DNA from: UBA5109 sp965661005
Lineage (GTDB): Bacteria; Pseudomonadota; Gammaproteobacteria; Pseudomonadales; Pseudohongiellaceae
Assembly: GCA_965661005.1 (NCBI GenBank)
Contig: CBFICB010000005.1
Location: 145,703-209,702, forward strand
Reading direction: 5' to 3'
DNA: 64,000 nt
Each line of letters starts with the position of its first letter. Position 1 is the first letter of the stretch. Shown in pieces: positions 43,825 through 53,114 of this stretch. Under the pieces are notes generated by a model, which had not been told where the DNA came from, did not search any database, and saw only the letters and a list, made by a program, of their open reading frames with translations. Both the position numbers and the translations under genes were made by a program.

Positions 43825-45258
43825 ATGGAATGGGAAACCGTTATTGGCCTGGAAGTCCATGTGCAATTAGCAACAAACTCAAAGCTTTTTTCCGGTTCGA
43901 GCATCGAGTTCGGAGCAGAACCTAATACCCAAGCCAATATTTATGATCTTGCTTTGCCCGGCACCTTACCCGTATTAAATAAAGAAGCGTTAAAAATGGC
44001 TGTGAAATTTGGGCTGGCAATCGATGCTGAAATTGGTATGAAGTCAGTATTTGATCGCAAGAATTATTTTTATCCTGATTTACCAAAGGGCTATCAGACC
44101 AGTCAGCTGGATTTTCCAACGGTTGGCAAAGGTTCACTTGAAGTCACTTTGGAAGACGGCAGCACAAAAATCATCGGTATCACCCGTGCTCACATGGAAG
44201 AAGATGCCGGTAAATCCTTGCACGAAGACTTTCACGGCGAAACCGGTATTGATTTAAACCGTGCCGGCACGCCTTTATTGGAAATCGTTTCAGAGCCTGA
44301 AATACGCAGTGCTCTGGAAGCTGTTGCTTACCTAAAGAAACTCCACAGCCTGATCTTGTATCTGGGCATATCCGATGGTGATATGTCCAAAGGAAATATG
44401 CGTTGCGATGCCAATGTTTCTGTCCGCCCCAAGGGCGAAAAAGAATTTGGGACCCGAGCTGAAATAAAAAATATCAACTCATTCAAATTCGTGGAAAAAG
44501 CCATCAATATAGAGGTAGAAAGACAAATTGATATTTTAGAAGATGGTGGCCGCATAGTGCAGGAAACCCGTCTATATGATTCAGAAAAAAATGAAACCCG
44601 ATCAATGCGCAGCAAAGAAGTAGCCAATGATTATCGCTATTTCCCTGAGCCCGACCTCTTGCCTGTCATAATTGATGAAGCCTATGTTGAAGCAGTACGG
44701 GCGACCTTACCTGAATTACCAGATGCAAAGCGCCAGCGTTTTAAGGACGAATATAAACTCAGTGAATATGATGCTTTGGTATTGACTAATGACCTTGAAA
44801 CAGCTAGTTATTTTGAGGCAGTTGTTGCTAGCTGTGGCAATGCTAAATTATCTGCTAACTGGGTCAGTGTTGATTTACAGGCCCACCTGAATGAAGCGGA
44901 AATTCCTATTAGTGAAAGTCCTGTTACGCCCCAAATGCTCGGTGGCCTTATTAAAAAAATTACTGACAACACCATCTCATCCAAAATTGCTAAAACCGTG
45001 TTTGAAGCAATGCTGGCAGGCGAAGGTGATGCAGAAGAGATCATTGAAACCAAGGGCTTAAAGCAAGTAACGGATAGTGGCGCTATTGAAGCAATGGTAG
45101 ATACTGTTATAGCTGACAACCCAGAGCAAGTTGAGCAATACCGCTCTGGCAAAGAAAAAGTTTTTGGCTTCTTTGTTGGTCAAATCATGAAGGAGTCCAA
45201 AGGCAAGGCCAACCCTGCACAGGTTAACCAAATACTCAAAGATAAATTATCAAATTAA
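43825..45258 (+). CDS. gatB: Asp/Glu-tRNA amidotransferase subunit B
   Basis: A 477-residue kinase/transamidase subunit. The ATG at 43825 is chosen because the protein then starts MEWETVIGLEVHVQL, the conserved GatB N-terminus; an earlier frame start would overlap gatA. GMKSVFDRKNYFYPDLPKGY and SKGNMRCDANVSVRP are hallmark stretches. The C-terminal YqeY-like tRNA-binding domain runs to residue 477. Confidence 0.97.
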   Translation: MEWETVIGLEVHVQLATNSKLFSGSSIEFGAEPNTQANIYDLALPGTLPVLNKEALKMAVKFGLAIDAEIGMKSVFDRKNYFYPDLPKGYQTSQLDFPTVGKGSLEVTLEDGSTKIIGITRAHMEEDAGKSLHEDFHGETGIDLNRAGTPLLEIVSEPEIRSALEAVAYLKKLHSLILYLGISDGDMSKGNMRCDANVSVRPKGEKEFGTRAEIKNINSFKFVEKAINIEVERQIDILEDGGRIVQETRLYDSEKNETRSMRSKEVANDYRYFPEPDLLPVIIDEAYVEAVRATLPELPDAKRQRFKDEYKLSEYDALVLTNDLETASYFEAVVASCGNAKLSANWVSVDLQAHLNEAEIPISESPVTPQMLGGLIKKITDNTISSKIAKTVFEAMLAGEGDAEEIIETKGLKQVTDSGAIEAMVDTVIADNPEQVEQYRSGKEKVFGFFVGQIMKESKGKANPAQVNQILKDKLSN

Positions 45259-45277
45259 AAGGATTTCAGGGATTTAA

Positions 45278-45595
45278 ATGAAAACAGATAAAAAAACCGG
45301 CGCCGATAGAACACAACCTGCTGTTAGAGATGAATGGTGGAGCGATGAACGTATTAAAAGCTTCCTCGATTTGGATACTACAGCCGATGAAGCGCCTGAC
45401 TTTCATACATTGAGCAAGGCTTATAGGGGTATGGTTGCAGAAGCTTTCGGTCGCTTTATTACGTTTTTTATAGAAGATGGCCGCAATATTAATGAGAAAA
45501 ATTATCGTGGAGAAACCATTCTAAAAATTGTTTCTGAGCATCGAAACTCTGAAGAGTATGCAGAAATTCTTAAACAAGCAGGCGCCAAAACCTAG
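45278..45595 (+). CDS. PA4642 family protein
   Basis: A 105-residue soluble protein. DEWWSDERIKSFLDL, DFHTLSKAYRGM, FGRFITFFIEDGRNIN and YRGETILKIVSEHR match the PA4642 family found in Pseudomonas relatives. The C-terminal part looks like one ankyrin-like helix pair. The function is unknown. It lies 19 bp after gatB and overlaps the stop of convergent rhlB by 4 bp. Confidence 0.85.
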   Translation: MKTDKKTGADRTQPAVRDEWWSDERIKSFLDLDTTADEAPDFHTLSKAYRGMVAEAFGRFITFFIEDGRNINEKNYRGETILKIVSEHRNSEEYAEILKQAGAKT

Positions 45596-46947
45596 CGGCG
45601 TTTTTGAGGCTTACCTTTACTATTATCCTTGGACTTATCCGCTTTAAATTTAGAGGGCCTTGCAAAAGCCGGAGGATCCAGCAATAAAGAATCTTCCGGA
45701 TGCTCGCAATCCAGTTTCATACCAATTTTTTCTTCAATATCCGGCAATAAAAACGAGTCATCCTCACAGGCAAAAGAAATAGATATTCCTTCGGCTCCTG
45801 CTCGGCCGGTCCGGCCAATTCGGTGGACATAATCTTCAGCTTCAAGAGGCAAAGTGAAATTCACTACATGGCTTATATCATCGATATGTAGCCCCCGGCC
45901 AGCAACATCAGTTGCAACCAAAACCTGAATATTAGCATTACGAAACTCTTCCAAAGTTCGTACTCTTTTTTGCTGAGCAATTTCGCCAGTTAACAAGCCT
46001 GTTTCAATCCCATTCCGGTGCAGACTATCAGCGAGCTTGCGCGCCTGATCTCGTCGATTGGTAAAAACAATAACCCGTTTACTACTATCACGCTGAATCA
46101 GGTTATAAAGTAATTTATATTTTTCCTCAGTAGTCACCAGATACACTTTCTGATCAACGTTTTCGGTCGTCTGATACTCCGACTTTACTTCAATACGAAT
46201 CGGGTCAAGTGCCCAGCGTTCAGCCAAAGTTAAAATGTCATCAGTAAATGTAGCGCTAAACAACATGGTCTGGCGATATTCCTTTTTAGGACAGGCCGCA
46301 ATAATTTGGCGCACCTGCGGTATAAAACCCATATCCAGCATGCGGTCTGCTTCATCAATCACCAGGGTTTCAACATAGCTTAAATCAATTTTTTTACTAC
46401 CAACAAAATCAATTAAGCGCCCTGGAGTGGCGACGACAATATCGACAATTTTTTGCTCTAATTGGTCCTGTTGTTTCTGATAGTCTATGCCGCCCACTAG
46501 AGTCTGCACATGTAAATCCGTGTATTTTGTCAGGAGTAATGCATCTTTAGCGATTTGCATGACCAACTCTCGAGTAGGCGCAATGATTAATGCGCGCGGC
46601 TCAGCCACATAACGTTCTTCGTCAATAGGGTTATTTAGTTGATCATGAATGATGGTCGTTAAAAAAGCAGCCGTTTTACCAGTACCTGTTTGAGCCTTGC
46701 CGGTGACATCATGCCCTTCCATGGTTACTTTTAAACTTTGCTCTTGAATAGGCGTGCAATATTCAAAGCCAAGGTCTTCATAGGCTTTTAATAAAGCAGG
46801 AGGCAAATCAAATTCTGTAAAACGAACTTTGACTTCGGTATCTGGCATCTCGGCAGCTTGGATATTTTCAGTGCTCGATTCTTTGTCTTTATCGCTCACG
46901 TCATTTTGTTCATCAATCACAAATGTCTTCCGGGATATTATTTTCAA
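45592..46947 (-). CDS. rhlB: DEAD-box RNA helicase RhlB
   Basis: A 451-residue ATP-dependent RNA helicase. Motifs in order are the Q motif CTPIQEQSL, Walker A AQTGTGKTAAFL, PTRELVMQIA, DEAD as VIDEADRML, SAT as LFSATFT and HRIGRTGRAG. It has an N-terminal acidic extension of about 40 residues and a basic C-terminus (KSKDNSKGKPQKRR). RhlB unwinds RNA in the degradosome. Assignment to RhlB rather than other DEAD proteins rests on overall pattern. Confidence 0.9.
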   Translation of the reverse strand: MKIISRKTFVIDEQNDVSDKDKESSTENIQAAEMPDTEVKVRFTEFDLPPALLKAYEDLGFEYCTPIQEQSLKVTMEGHDVTGKAQTGTGKTAAFLTTIIHDQLNNPIDEERYVAEPRALIIAPTRELVMQIAKDALLLTKYTDLHVQTLVGGIDYQKQQDQLEQKIVDIVVATPGRLIDFVGSKKIDLSYVETLVIDEADRMLDMGFIPQVRQIIAACPKKEYRQTMLFSATFTDDILTLAERWALDPIRIEVKSEYQTTENVDQKVYLVTTEEKYKLLYNLIQRDSSKRVIVFTNRRDQARKLADSLHRNGIETGLLTGEIAQQKRVRTLEEFRNANIQVLVATDVAGRGLHIDDISHVVNFTLPLEAEDYVHRIGRTGRAGAEGISISFACEDDSFLLPDIEEKIGMKLDCEHPEDSLLLDPPAFARPSKFKADKSKDNSKGKPQKRR

Positions 46948-47048
46948 TTATTTTACTGGGGCGGCATCATAGCATAGCTAATATTTTAACGGCATTACTT
47001 CACAGATTAATAAAAACCGATTTATCAACCCTTATTCAGGCCCAGGCA

Positions 47049-47085
47049 TAAAAAAAGGAAGCATATAACTATGCTTCCTTTTTAA
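47049..47085 (-). terminator. Rho-independent terminator
   Basis: A long stem AAAAAGGAAGCAT / ATGCTTCCTTTTT with a six-base loop. It is about 70 bp after the stop of the leftward VOC gene and upstream of rhlB, so it separates their transcripts. Confidence 0.88.
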
Positions 47086-47105
47086 TATTCTTAAGTTTTT
47101 TGCTA

Positions 47106-47128
47106 GTCGCTATAAGATGTATAGCGAC
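47106..47128. other. Perfect 9-bp hairpin between VOC gene and terminator
   Basis: GTCGCTATA and TATAGCGAC flank a five-base loop. There is no T-run beside it, so it is not a terminator by itself. It may be an RNA 3'-end stabilising stem or a protein-binding dyad. No further copies were noticed in the window. Confidence 0.6.
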
Positions 47129-47152
47129 AATATCAAAAAAATTGAAAGAAAA

Positions 47153-47545
47153 TTATTCGCCTTCAGGTAACAGGCAGAATAAAGATAGTTTGTTGCCTTC
47201 CGGATCTCTTAAATAAGCACCATAGGCATTACCTGGTGCACCTGGTCTTTTTCCTGGTTCGCCTTCATCGGCACCGCCGTTTGCCAGTCCCGCAGCATGA
47301 GCTGCATCAACGGCTTCCTTATCAGCAGCTGCAAAACCAATAGTGCCACCATTGGCATGGGTTGCCGGCTCACCATTGTATGGTTTTAGTACAATAAAAG
47401 TACCGCCATTATGTGAGTACACGTATGCATTCTCACGCATCAAATTTCCTTCTGCAGCACCAAGTGCACCAAGCACGGCATCATAAAATACTTTTGATTG
47501 AGCAACATCATTGGCACCAACACAGATATGGGTATACATAGTCAA
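47153..47545 (-). CDS. VOC-family (glyoxalase-like) protein
   Basis: A 130-residue protein with the paired beta-alpha-beta-beta-beta fold of the VOC superfamily. MYTHICVGANDVAQSKVFYDAVL opens the first module, and APGNAYGAYLRDPEGNKLSLFC closes the second with a metal-ligand-like Glu. Its substrate is unknown; relatives are annotated as glyoxalase/bleomycin resistance-like proteins. It is monocistronic with its own terminator. Confidence 0.87.
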   Translation of the reverse strand: MTMYTHICVGANDVAQSKVFYDAVLGALGAAEGNLMRENAYVYSHNGGTFIVLKPYNGEPATHANGGTIGFAAADKEAVDAAHAAGLANGGADEGEPGKRPGAPGNAYGAYLRDPEGNKLSLFCLLPEGE

Positions 47546-47623
47546 GTTTCCTTATTCAATTGAGTTAACAAACTGCGGCAGTATATAGAAAAGTTTTTTA
47601 AAGTAAAATTTACGCTCACTTAT

Positions 47624-49378
47624 TTAAAGTGCGCTATAGACATGCTCACCATTAACGACTGTCAATAACACCTGGGTCTCACCAACATCAGTTATCGATA
47701 CTTCGAATATATTTCTATCCAGAACAATAAAATCAGCTTTTTTACCCGTATTTAAACTGCCACTCGTGTCGCCATCTTTATTGGCAATAGCACCGTTAAT
47801 TGTAAATATTTTAATAGCTGTCTCCAGATCAACAGACTCATCAGTCCAACCAACCGTCGGATCTTGCCCAGTTGGATCCATGCGCGTCACCATTGCCTCA
47901 ATCCCAGGCCAGGGATTGGGTGATGGAACAACCGGCCAGTCCGAACCATAAATGACTAACGCCCCCGATTCGTAAAGACTATTTATTTGCCAGAACAAAT
48001 GGCGACCTTCACCTAATAAGGGCCTAAGGTCACCAAGAGCAGCTGGATACCACAGATTCGGGCCCATCTCGGGGGCAACATTTAATGCATTAAAACGTAA
48101 TAAGTCATCAGGATGAATCATTTCGGCATGAGACACTTCATGAATAAGGCCTGAATCACCATTTGTTTCACGAGCAGCTTCAAAAGCATTAAGCGCCATA
48201 CGCACTGAGGCATCACCTGTCGCATGGATTTTTACAGTAAGACCTTGGGTGTCAAGATTAACCACATCTTGCATTAATTCATCTGCTTCGAACATAGTGT
48301 AGCCACGGTAATCATCACCGAATTCCTCACTAGGCATATAAGGTTCTATTAATGCCGCGGTATAGGTAGGCGGGATGCCATCCAACATTATTTTTATAAA
48401 ATCTGTATCCAGAAATTCGCTGGTATATGCACTACGATTGGCGATAGTCGCCAATTCAGTTTCGTGAGAATCCGACCAAGCACTCTTCCATGCCAGGCTG
48501 GTTTTAACACGAGTTTTAAGTTCACCCTGCTGATCCAATTCAATATAGGCGGCTAATGAATCAGCAATTGTGAGAGCATCTTTGTAAGTGGTTATCCCAA
48601 CCTGCACCATCTGATCAATAGACCAGCGGATAGCCGCTTTGTAATCTTCTATTAAATAATTATCAACATCCCTTTTGGCAATATAGGCGGCATTATCGAG
48701 TAGGATTCCTGTCGCTTCTCCAGAATTTAAGTCTCGAATTATTGCTCCACCTGTAGGATCTGGTGTGTCATTATCAATGGCAAGTTCTTCCAATGCTCTG
48801 CTATTTAGCCAGGCATTATGAACAGACCAATCCATAAAAAAAATGGGATTATCTATAGCTAAATCATCCAAAACTGATTTCGGCATAACACCTTCTTCAA
48901 AATAACTTTCAAACCATTGGCCTCCAGTTATCCACTCACCCGGCTCTGCATCTGCTGCACAAGCCATGATTGTTTCAAGTGCATCTTCCAGATTAGTGGT
49001 ACGGAAACTACATTCATAGAGTTCCGTGATTCCTGCATCTATGGGGTGGGCATGCGTGTCTTGAATACCTGGCATAAGCATTCTGCCAGCGAGATCGAAT
49101 GAGTTAGTGTCTGGGCCTGCCATCGCTGCAATTTCATCATTGCTACCCACAGCCAGAATTTCACCATCTTTTACGGCAATGGCTTCAGCCCAGGGCAAGG
49201 CATCATCCAATGTATATATTTGGGCATTGGTGTAAATATCATCAGCATAGGTTCTGGCAGAACTGCTGTTACTGGCAGACTCCTGGCTTCCTGTATCCTG
49301 ATTACAGCTCATTAGAAACAAGAAACTTATTACTGTTAAGCCCAGTTTCGTCTTTGACAAAATCTTACTCTGATACAT
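47624..49378 (-). CDS. YtcJ-like amidohydrolase lipoprotein
   Basis: A 584-residue Amidohydro_3 enzyme. It has a signal peptide with lipobox LMSC (C25). The metal site begins GIQDTHAHPIDAG (HxH). Later conserved elements are KIMLDGIPPTYTAAL, VKIHATGDASVRMAL, EVSHAEMIHPDDL and VIYGSDWPVVPSPNPW. Members hydrolyse N-acyl or cyclic amides with a binuclear or mononuclear metal centre. The substrate is unknown. The lipobox implies attachment to an envelope membrane. Confidence 0.9.
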   Translation of the reverse strand: MYQSKILSKTKLGLTVISFLFLMSCNQDTGSQESASNSSSARTYADDIYTNAQIYTLDDALPWAEAIAVKDGEILAVGSNDEIAAMAGPDTNSFDLAGRMLMPGIQDTHAHPIDAGITELYECSFRTTNLEDALETIMACAADAEPGEWITGGQWFESYFEEGVMPKSVLDDLAIDNPIFFMDWSVHNAWLNSRALEELAIDNDTPDPTGGAIIRDLNSGEATGILLDNAAYIAKRDVDNYLIEDYKAAIRWSIDQMVQVGITTYKDALTIADSLAAYIELDQQGELKTRVKTSLAWKSAWSDSHETELATIANRSAYTSEFLDTDFIKIMLDGIPPTYTAALIEPYMPSEEFGDDYRGYTMFEADELMQDVVNLDTQGLTVKIHATGDASVRMALNAFEAARETNGDSGLIHEVSHAEMIHPDDLLRFNALNVAPEMGPNLWYPAALGDLRPLLGEGRHLFWQINSLYESGALVIYGSDWPVVPSPNPWPGIEAMVTRMDPTGQDPTVGWTDESVDLETAIKIFTINGAIANKDGDTSGSLNTGKKADFIVLDRNIFEVSITDVGETQVLLTVVNGEHVYSAL

Positions 49379-49503
49379 GATTAGAAAGAGTCCTGTATAT
49401 AAATTAAGGAAGAAATATTAGCATAAATATATTTTTAGCTAACTCGAAAACGCTCGCTATATTTAAAGAAATCAGATTGCAGATTCAGCATAGGTTTCTT
49501 TCT

Positions 49504-50265
49504 TTAGCAGCATATGTCTAATAATTGATTGCAAAACGGACACTGTGAATTTTTTTCTAATGCCAGTTCTCTCCATTGCATGATGGATGCATCAAGGATC
49601 AATAAGCGACCACAAACTGATTTGCCAATATTACAAATCAGTTTAATGACTTCTAAAGCCTGCATTGAACCGATAATTCCAACTAAGGGCGCTATCACAC
49701 CACTTTCAGAACAACTTAATGATAATTCACTATCTTCATTATAAAGACACTGATAACAAGGACTATCAAATGCTCGGAAATCAAAAACACTGAGCTGTGC
49801 TTCCATCTTTATGGCAGCACCAGATACCAAAGGAATCTTATGCTGCTTACAATATTGATTAATTTCTATACGGGTCTTTAGATTATCACTGCAATCCACT
49901 ACAACATCAGCCTTGCTAATCTCCATTGATAAGATGCTACCCTCCAACCGTTCGGCAAGCGCAGTTATGGAGACCTCAGAATTTAGTTGCAATAAGGTCT
50001 CTTTAAGGGAGGCCACCTTATTAAGACCCAATGAACTGCTTTGATGTGCTATTTGGCGTTGCAGGTTACTTAAATCAACTACATCATCATCGGCAATTGT
50101 AATCTGCCCAATTCCAGAGCTGGCAAGATACATCGCAGCCGGGCATCCCAGTCCGCCAGCACCAATTATCAACACATTCGCTGCCAATAATTTTTCCTGC
50201 CCATCGATATCAAGCCCTGACAGCATAATTTGACGGCTATATCTTAATAATTGTTCGTCATTCAT
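49504..50265 (-). CDS. moeB: MoeB/ThiF/HesA-family adenylyltransferase
   Basis: A 253-residue E1-like enzyme. The ATP-binding loop is VLIIGAGGLGCPAAMYLASSG, with DDDVVDLSNLQRQIAH next. VDCSDNLKTRIEIN matches the family, and two zinc-type pairs are present, CYQC and CPFC. It adenylates the C-terminus of a ubiquitin-like sulfur carrier (MoaD or ThiS). Position after prmC matches moeB of Pseudomonas. The catalytic-Cys loop reads LSCSESGVIAP. Confidence 0.9.
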   Translation of the reverse strand: MNDEQLLRYSRQIMLSGLDIDGQEKLLAANVLIIGAGGLGCPAAMYLASSGIGQITIADDDVVDLSNLQRQIAHQSSSLGLNKVASLKETLLQLNSEVSITALAERLEGSILSMEISKADVVVDCSDNLKTRIEINQYCKQHKIPLVSGAAIKMEAQLSVFDFRAFDSPCYQCLYNEDSELSLSCSESGVIAPLVGIIGSMQALEVIKLICNIGKSVCGRLLILDASIMQWRELALEKNSQCPFCNQLLDICC

Positions 50266-50271
50266 GGTTAT

Positions 50272-51033
50272 TTATTCACACGCTTGAAATGCTGAAGCTA
50301 TACAATTTTGGGATAAAGTTTCTGCCTGATTTAACAACTCAGGTTCGAGATTTGAAGCCAGCAGGCTTCGACGGTTTTCAGCCTGGGGATTACCCAACTC
50401 ACTGGCGGCTGCAAACCACACGAGAGCCTGAATTGGATTTTTATCAATGCCTTCGCCACTTTCATACATTTCCCCAAGCTCATAAAAAGCATCAGCATGG
50501 CCTTGCTTAGCCGCCTTACGTAACCAACGCAAAGCCATGAAATCATTTTCCGGAGCGCCGAGGCCATCGGCAATCAAAATGCCAGTCATATATTCAGCCT
50601 CCACCAACGTTTGCTCAGCAGCCAGTATGTACCATCGAAACGCTTCATTATGATTTTGTTCTACTCCTTCACCAAAGCGGTATATATCACCCAACACAAA
50701 TTGCGCCAGAGGGTCATTACCTTCTTCTGCCGCTTGCATAAGCCAATATAGAGCCTGCTCCATATCACGAGGTAAACCTTCCCCATAGCGATACATTTGT
50801 GCCAAATTGTATTGTGCTGCTATATGCTCCTGCTGCGATGCCAGTTCATACCAGCGAGCAGCCTCGCCAAGATCTCTTTCAACATTGACACCATTATCAT
50901 AGAGTAATCCCAAGATATACTGCGCATCAGCATCACCTTGCTCAGCCTCTTGCAAAGTGCTGGCAAAATCGATGTTTTGCGCACCTAGCGTTAGAGTAAA
51001 AAACATCAAGCTGATGCTTAGGAGAATTTTCAT
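50272..51033 (-). CDS. Exported Sel1-repeat protein
   Basis: The ATG at 51033 is chosen because it starts a signal peptide (MKILLSISLMFFTLTLGAQ); the longer frame from 51183 would run into prmC. The mature protein of about 235 residues consists of at least five Sel1-like repeats. Examples are DADAQYILGLLYDNG, IAAQYNLAQMYRYGEG and ADAFYELGEMYESGEG. These form a helical protein-binding solenoid in the periplasm. The partner is unknown. It is inserted between prmC and moeB. Confidence 0.88.
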   Translation of the reverse strand: MKILLSISLMFFTLTLGAQNIDFASTLQEAEQGDADAQYILGLLYDNGVNVERDLGEAARWYELASQQEHIAAQYNLAQMYRYGEGLPRDMEQALYWLMQAAEEGNDPLAQFVLGDIYRFGEGVEQNHNEAFRWYILAAEQTLVEAEYMTGILIADGLGAPENDFMALRWLRKAAKQGHADAFYELGEMYESGEGIDKNPIQALVWFAAASELGNPQAENRRSLLASNLEPELLNQAETLSQNCIASAFQACE

Positions 51034-51118
51034 TGAATGCTCACTTTTGCTAAACCTCTTCAGATAATGCTCTTTTGCACGAGTTGAATAATTTATATAC
51101 ATCCATCTTCCAGTGCTT

Positions 51119-51949
51119 TTAGTACTTTCGAGCCAATGTCGCTCTTTCAAGGTCAGCAATATCTTTGTAACTTTCAATGGCATTGTACCCTGATTGTTTC
51201 AATAGTTGCCTGACCGCTTCACTCTGCTGATAACCATGTTCCATTAACAAAATCGCGCCTGGTTTTAATTTATCCAGAGCTGCCACAGCTATTTGCTTTA
51301 AATCAGCTAAGCCCTGATCATCTGCGACTAGGGCTTGTCGAGGTTCAAATCGAACATCACCCTGGTTTAAATGATTGTCGGCCTTGTCGATATAGGGAGG
51401 GTTGGAAACAATCGCATCAAATTGATCATCACCCAGCGCTGCTACCCAGGAACCCTGATTAAATATAATATTCTGCAAATGCAGATTTTCTGCATTTTTT
51501 TCAGCAACTGTTAATGCCGCTTTACTGATATCTGTTGCAACAATCTGCCATTGTGGCCTTTCACTGGCGAGAGCTAAAGCAATTGCTCCTGATCCTGTAC
51601 CAAGGTCGGCGATTAGATGCTTGTTAAAGTCCAGCTGTTCAAGCATAACCTCAACCAACAATTCAGTTTCAGGCCTGGGGACAAGCACATCTGTGGTGAC
51701 AATCAAATCAAAATTCCAGAACGCTCTGGTGCCGATGAGATAAGCAATGGGATGCCCTAACACTCTCTTCTGAAGCAGATTCAGAAATGCTTGCTGATCG
51801 GGCTCCTGTATGAGCGTTTCAGGCCAAGTGACCAGAAATTCGCGGGGTTTTCCAAGCACATGAGCCAATAAAAGCTCTGCGTCCAAGTGCGGACTTTCAC
51901 TTGCGCCTAGTTGAGATATAGCATGGCTTAAGGCTTGCTGGATTTGCAA
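51119..51949 (-). CDS. prmC: Release factor glutamine methyltransferase
   Basis: A 276-residue SAM-dependent enzyme that methylates the GGQ glutamine of release factors. The N-terminal helical bundle carries ESPHLDAELLLAHVLG and LVPRPETELLVE. The SAM site is ADLGTGSGAIALALA, and the catalytic NPPY is residues 183-186 (IVSNPPYID). It follows prfA, its substrate, by 32 bp on the same strand. Confidence 0.96.
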   Translation of the reverse strand: MQIQQALSHAISQLGASESPHLDAELLLAHVLGKPREFLVTWPETLIQEPDQQAFLNLLQKRVLGHPIAYLIGTRAFWNFDLIVTTDVLVPRPETELLVEVMLEQLDFNKHLIADLGTGSGAIALALASERPQWQIVATDISKAALTVAEKNAENLHLQNIIFNQGSWVAALGDDQFDAIVSNPPYIDKADNHLNQGDVRFEPRQALVADDQGLADLKQIAVAALDKLKPGAILLMEHGYQQSEAVRQLLKQSGYNAIESYKDIADLERATLARKY

Positions 51950-51981
51950 TGCTGCCAGGTTCTCCCTGTTACTGAAGTCGG

Positions 51982-53064
51982 TTAAGAAGCTAATTCAGCG
52001 AGCTGATCAGCTTGATATTCATTAATAAGCGGTTGTATAACATCAGCCAAATCTCCCGCCATGACATCATTTAATTTATAAAGGGTCAGCTTAATTCGGT
52101 GATCGGTAATACGCCCATCCGGATAATTATAGGTGCGAATTTTCTCTGAGCGATCACCACTACCGACCAGATTTCGTCTGGCATCAGATTGTTCCTGTTG
52201 CTGCTCAGCTTCGGCCGCTGATTGAAGTTTAGCTTGCAGTAAGGCCATAGCTTTAGCCTTGTTTTTATGCTGAGAGCGTTCATCCTGACATTCCACTACT
52301 ATACCGCTGGGTAAATGGGTCAACCGGATAGCAGAATCAGTTTTATTAACATGCTGACCTCCAGCGCCGCTGGCGCGAAAGGTATCAACTCTTAAATCAT
52401 TTTTATTAATTTCAATTTCTTCTATGTTTTCTACTTCAGGCATAACAGCTACCGTGCAAGCCGAAGTATGGACCCTACCCTGAGTTTCCGTTTCCGGAAC
52501 TCTTTGCACTCGATGTGCTCCGGATTCAAATTTAAGATTGGCAAATACATTTTTGCCTTCAACCCGACTGATGATTTCTTTATAGCCTCCATGCTCTCCA
52601 GCTCTTTCACTGATTATTTCCATTTTCCAACCCTGAGATTCGGCATATCGCGAATACATTCTGAACAAGTCGCCTGAAAAAATAGCGGCCTCATCTCCGC
52701 CAGTACCGGCTCGAATTTCAAGGAACACATTACAGCTATCTTTGGGATCTTTTGGCAACAAAAGCTTTTGTAATTCCTGCTCCAACTTTTCAAGTTTCTC
52801 TTCAGACAGAGATGCTTCTTCGTCACCCATTTCACGCAATTCCGGATCACTATCCTTTTGCATCTTTTTGGCTTCATCAAGATCCGACTGTGCTTGCATG
52901 AATGCCTGAAAATTATTTACTACTGGTTCCAATTCAGAATACTCCATGGAATAGGAGCGAAATTTATCTTGGTTTGAAATAACCTCTACATCACTCAGCA
53001 GGCCCTCTAGTTCTTCATAGCGGTCTTTTAAGTTTTCCAACTTTTGTAAAATTGATTCTTTCAT
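51982..53064 (-). CDS. prfA: Peptide chain release factor 1
   Basis: A 360-residue RF1. The GGQ motif that triggers peptide release is at 235-237 (GAGGQHVNK). The codon-recognition motif is P190-E-T (PETETQGR), the PxT type reading UAA and UAG. RAGTGGDEAAIFSGDLFRMY is another conserved RF1 stretch. It forms hemA-prfA-prmC, as in many gammaproteobacteria. Confidence 0.97.
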   Translation of the reverse strand: MKESILQKLENLKDRYEELEGLLSDVEVISNQDKFRSYSMEYSELEPVVNNFQAFMQAQSDLDEAKKMQKDSDPELREMGDEEASLSEEKLEKLEQELQKLLLPKDPKDSCNVFLEIRAGTGGDEAAIFSGDLFRMYSRYAESQGWKMEIISERAGEHGGYKEIISRVEGKNVFANLKFESGAHRVQRVPETETQGRVHTSACTVAVMPEVENIEEIEINKNDLRVDTFRASGAGGQHVNKTDSAIRLTHLPSGIVVECQDERSQHKNKAKAMALLQAKLQSAAEAEQQQEQSDARRNLVGSGDRSEKIRTYNYPDGRITDHRIKLTLYKLNDVMAGDLADVIQPLINEYQADQLAELAS

Positions 53065-53114
53065 TCAACTCTTATGTCCATTGTTTTTTGTAACTCAATA
53101 TCTTCAAGCATGCA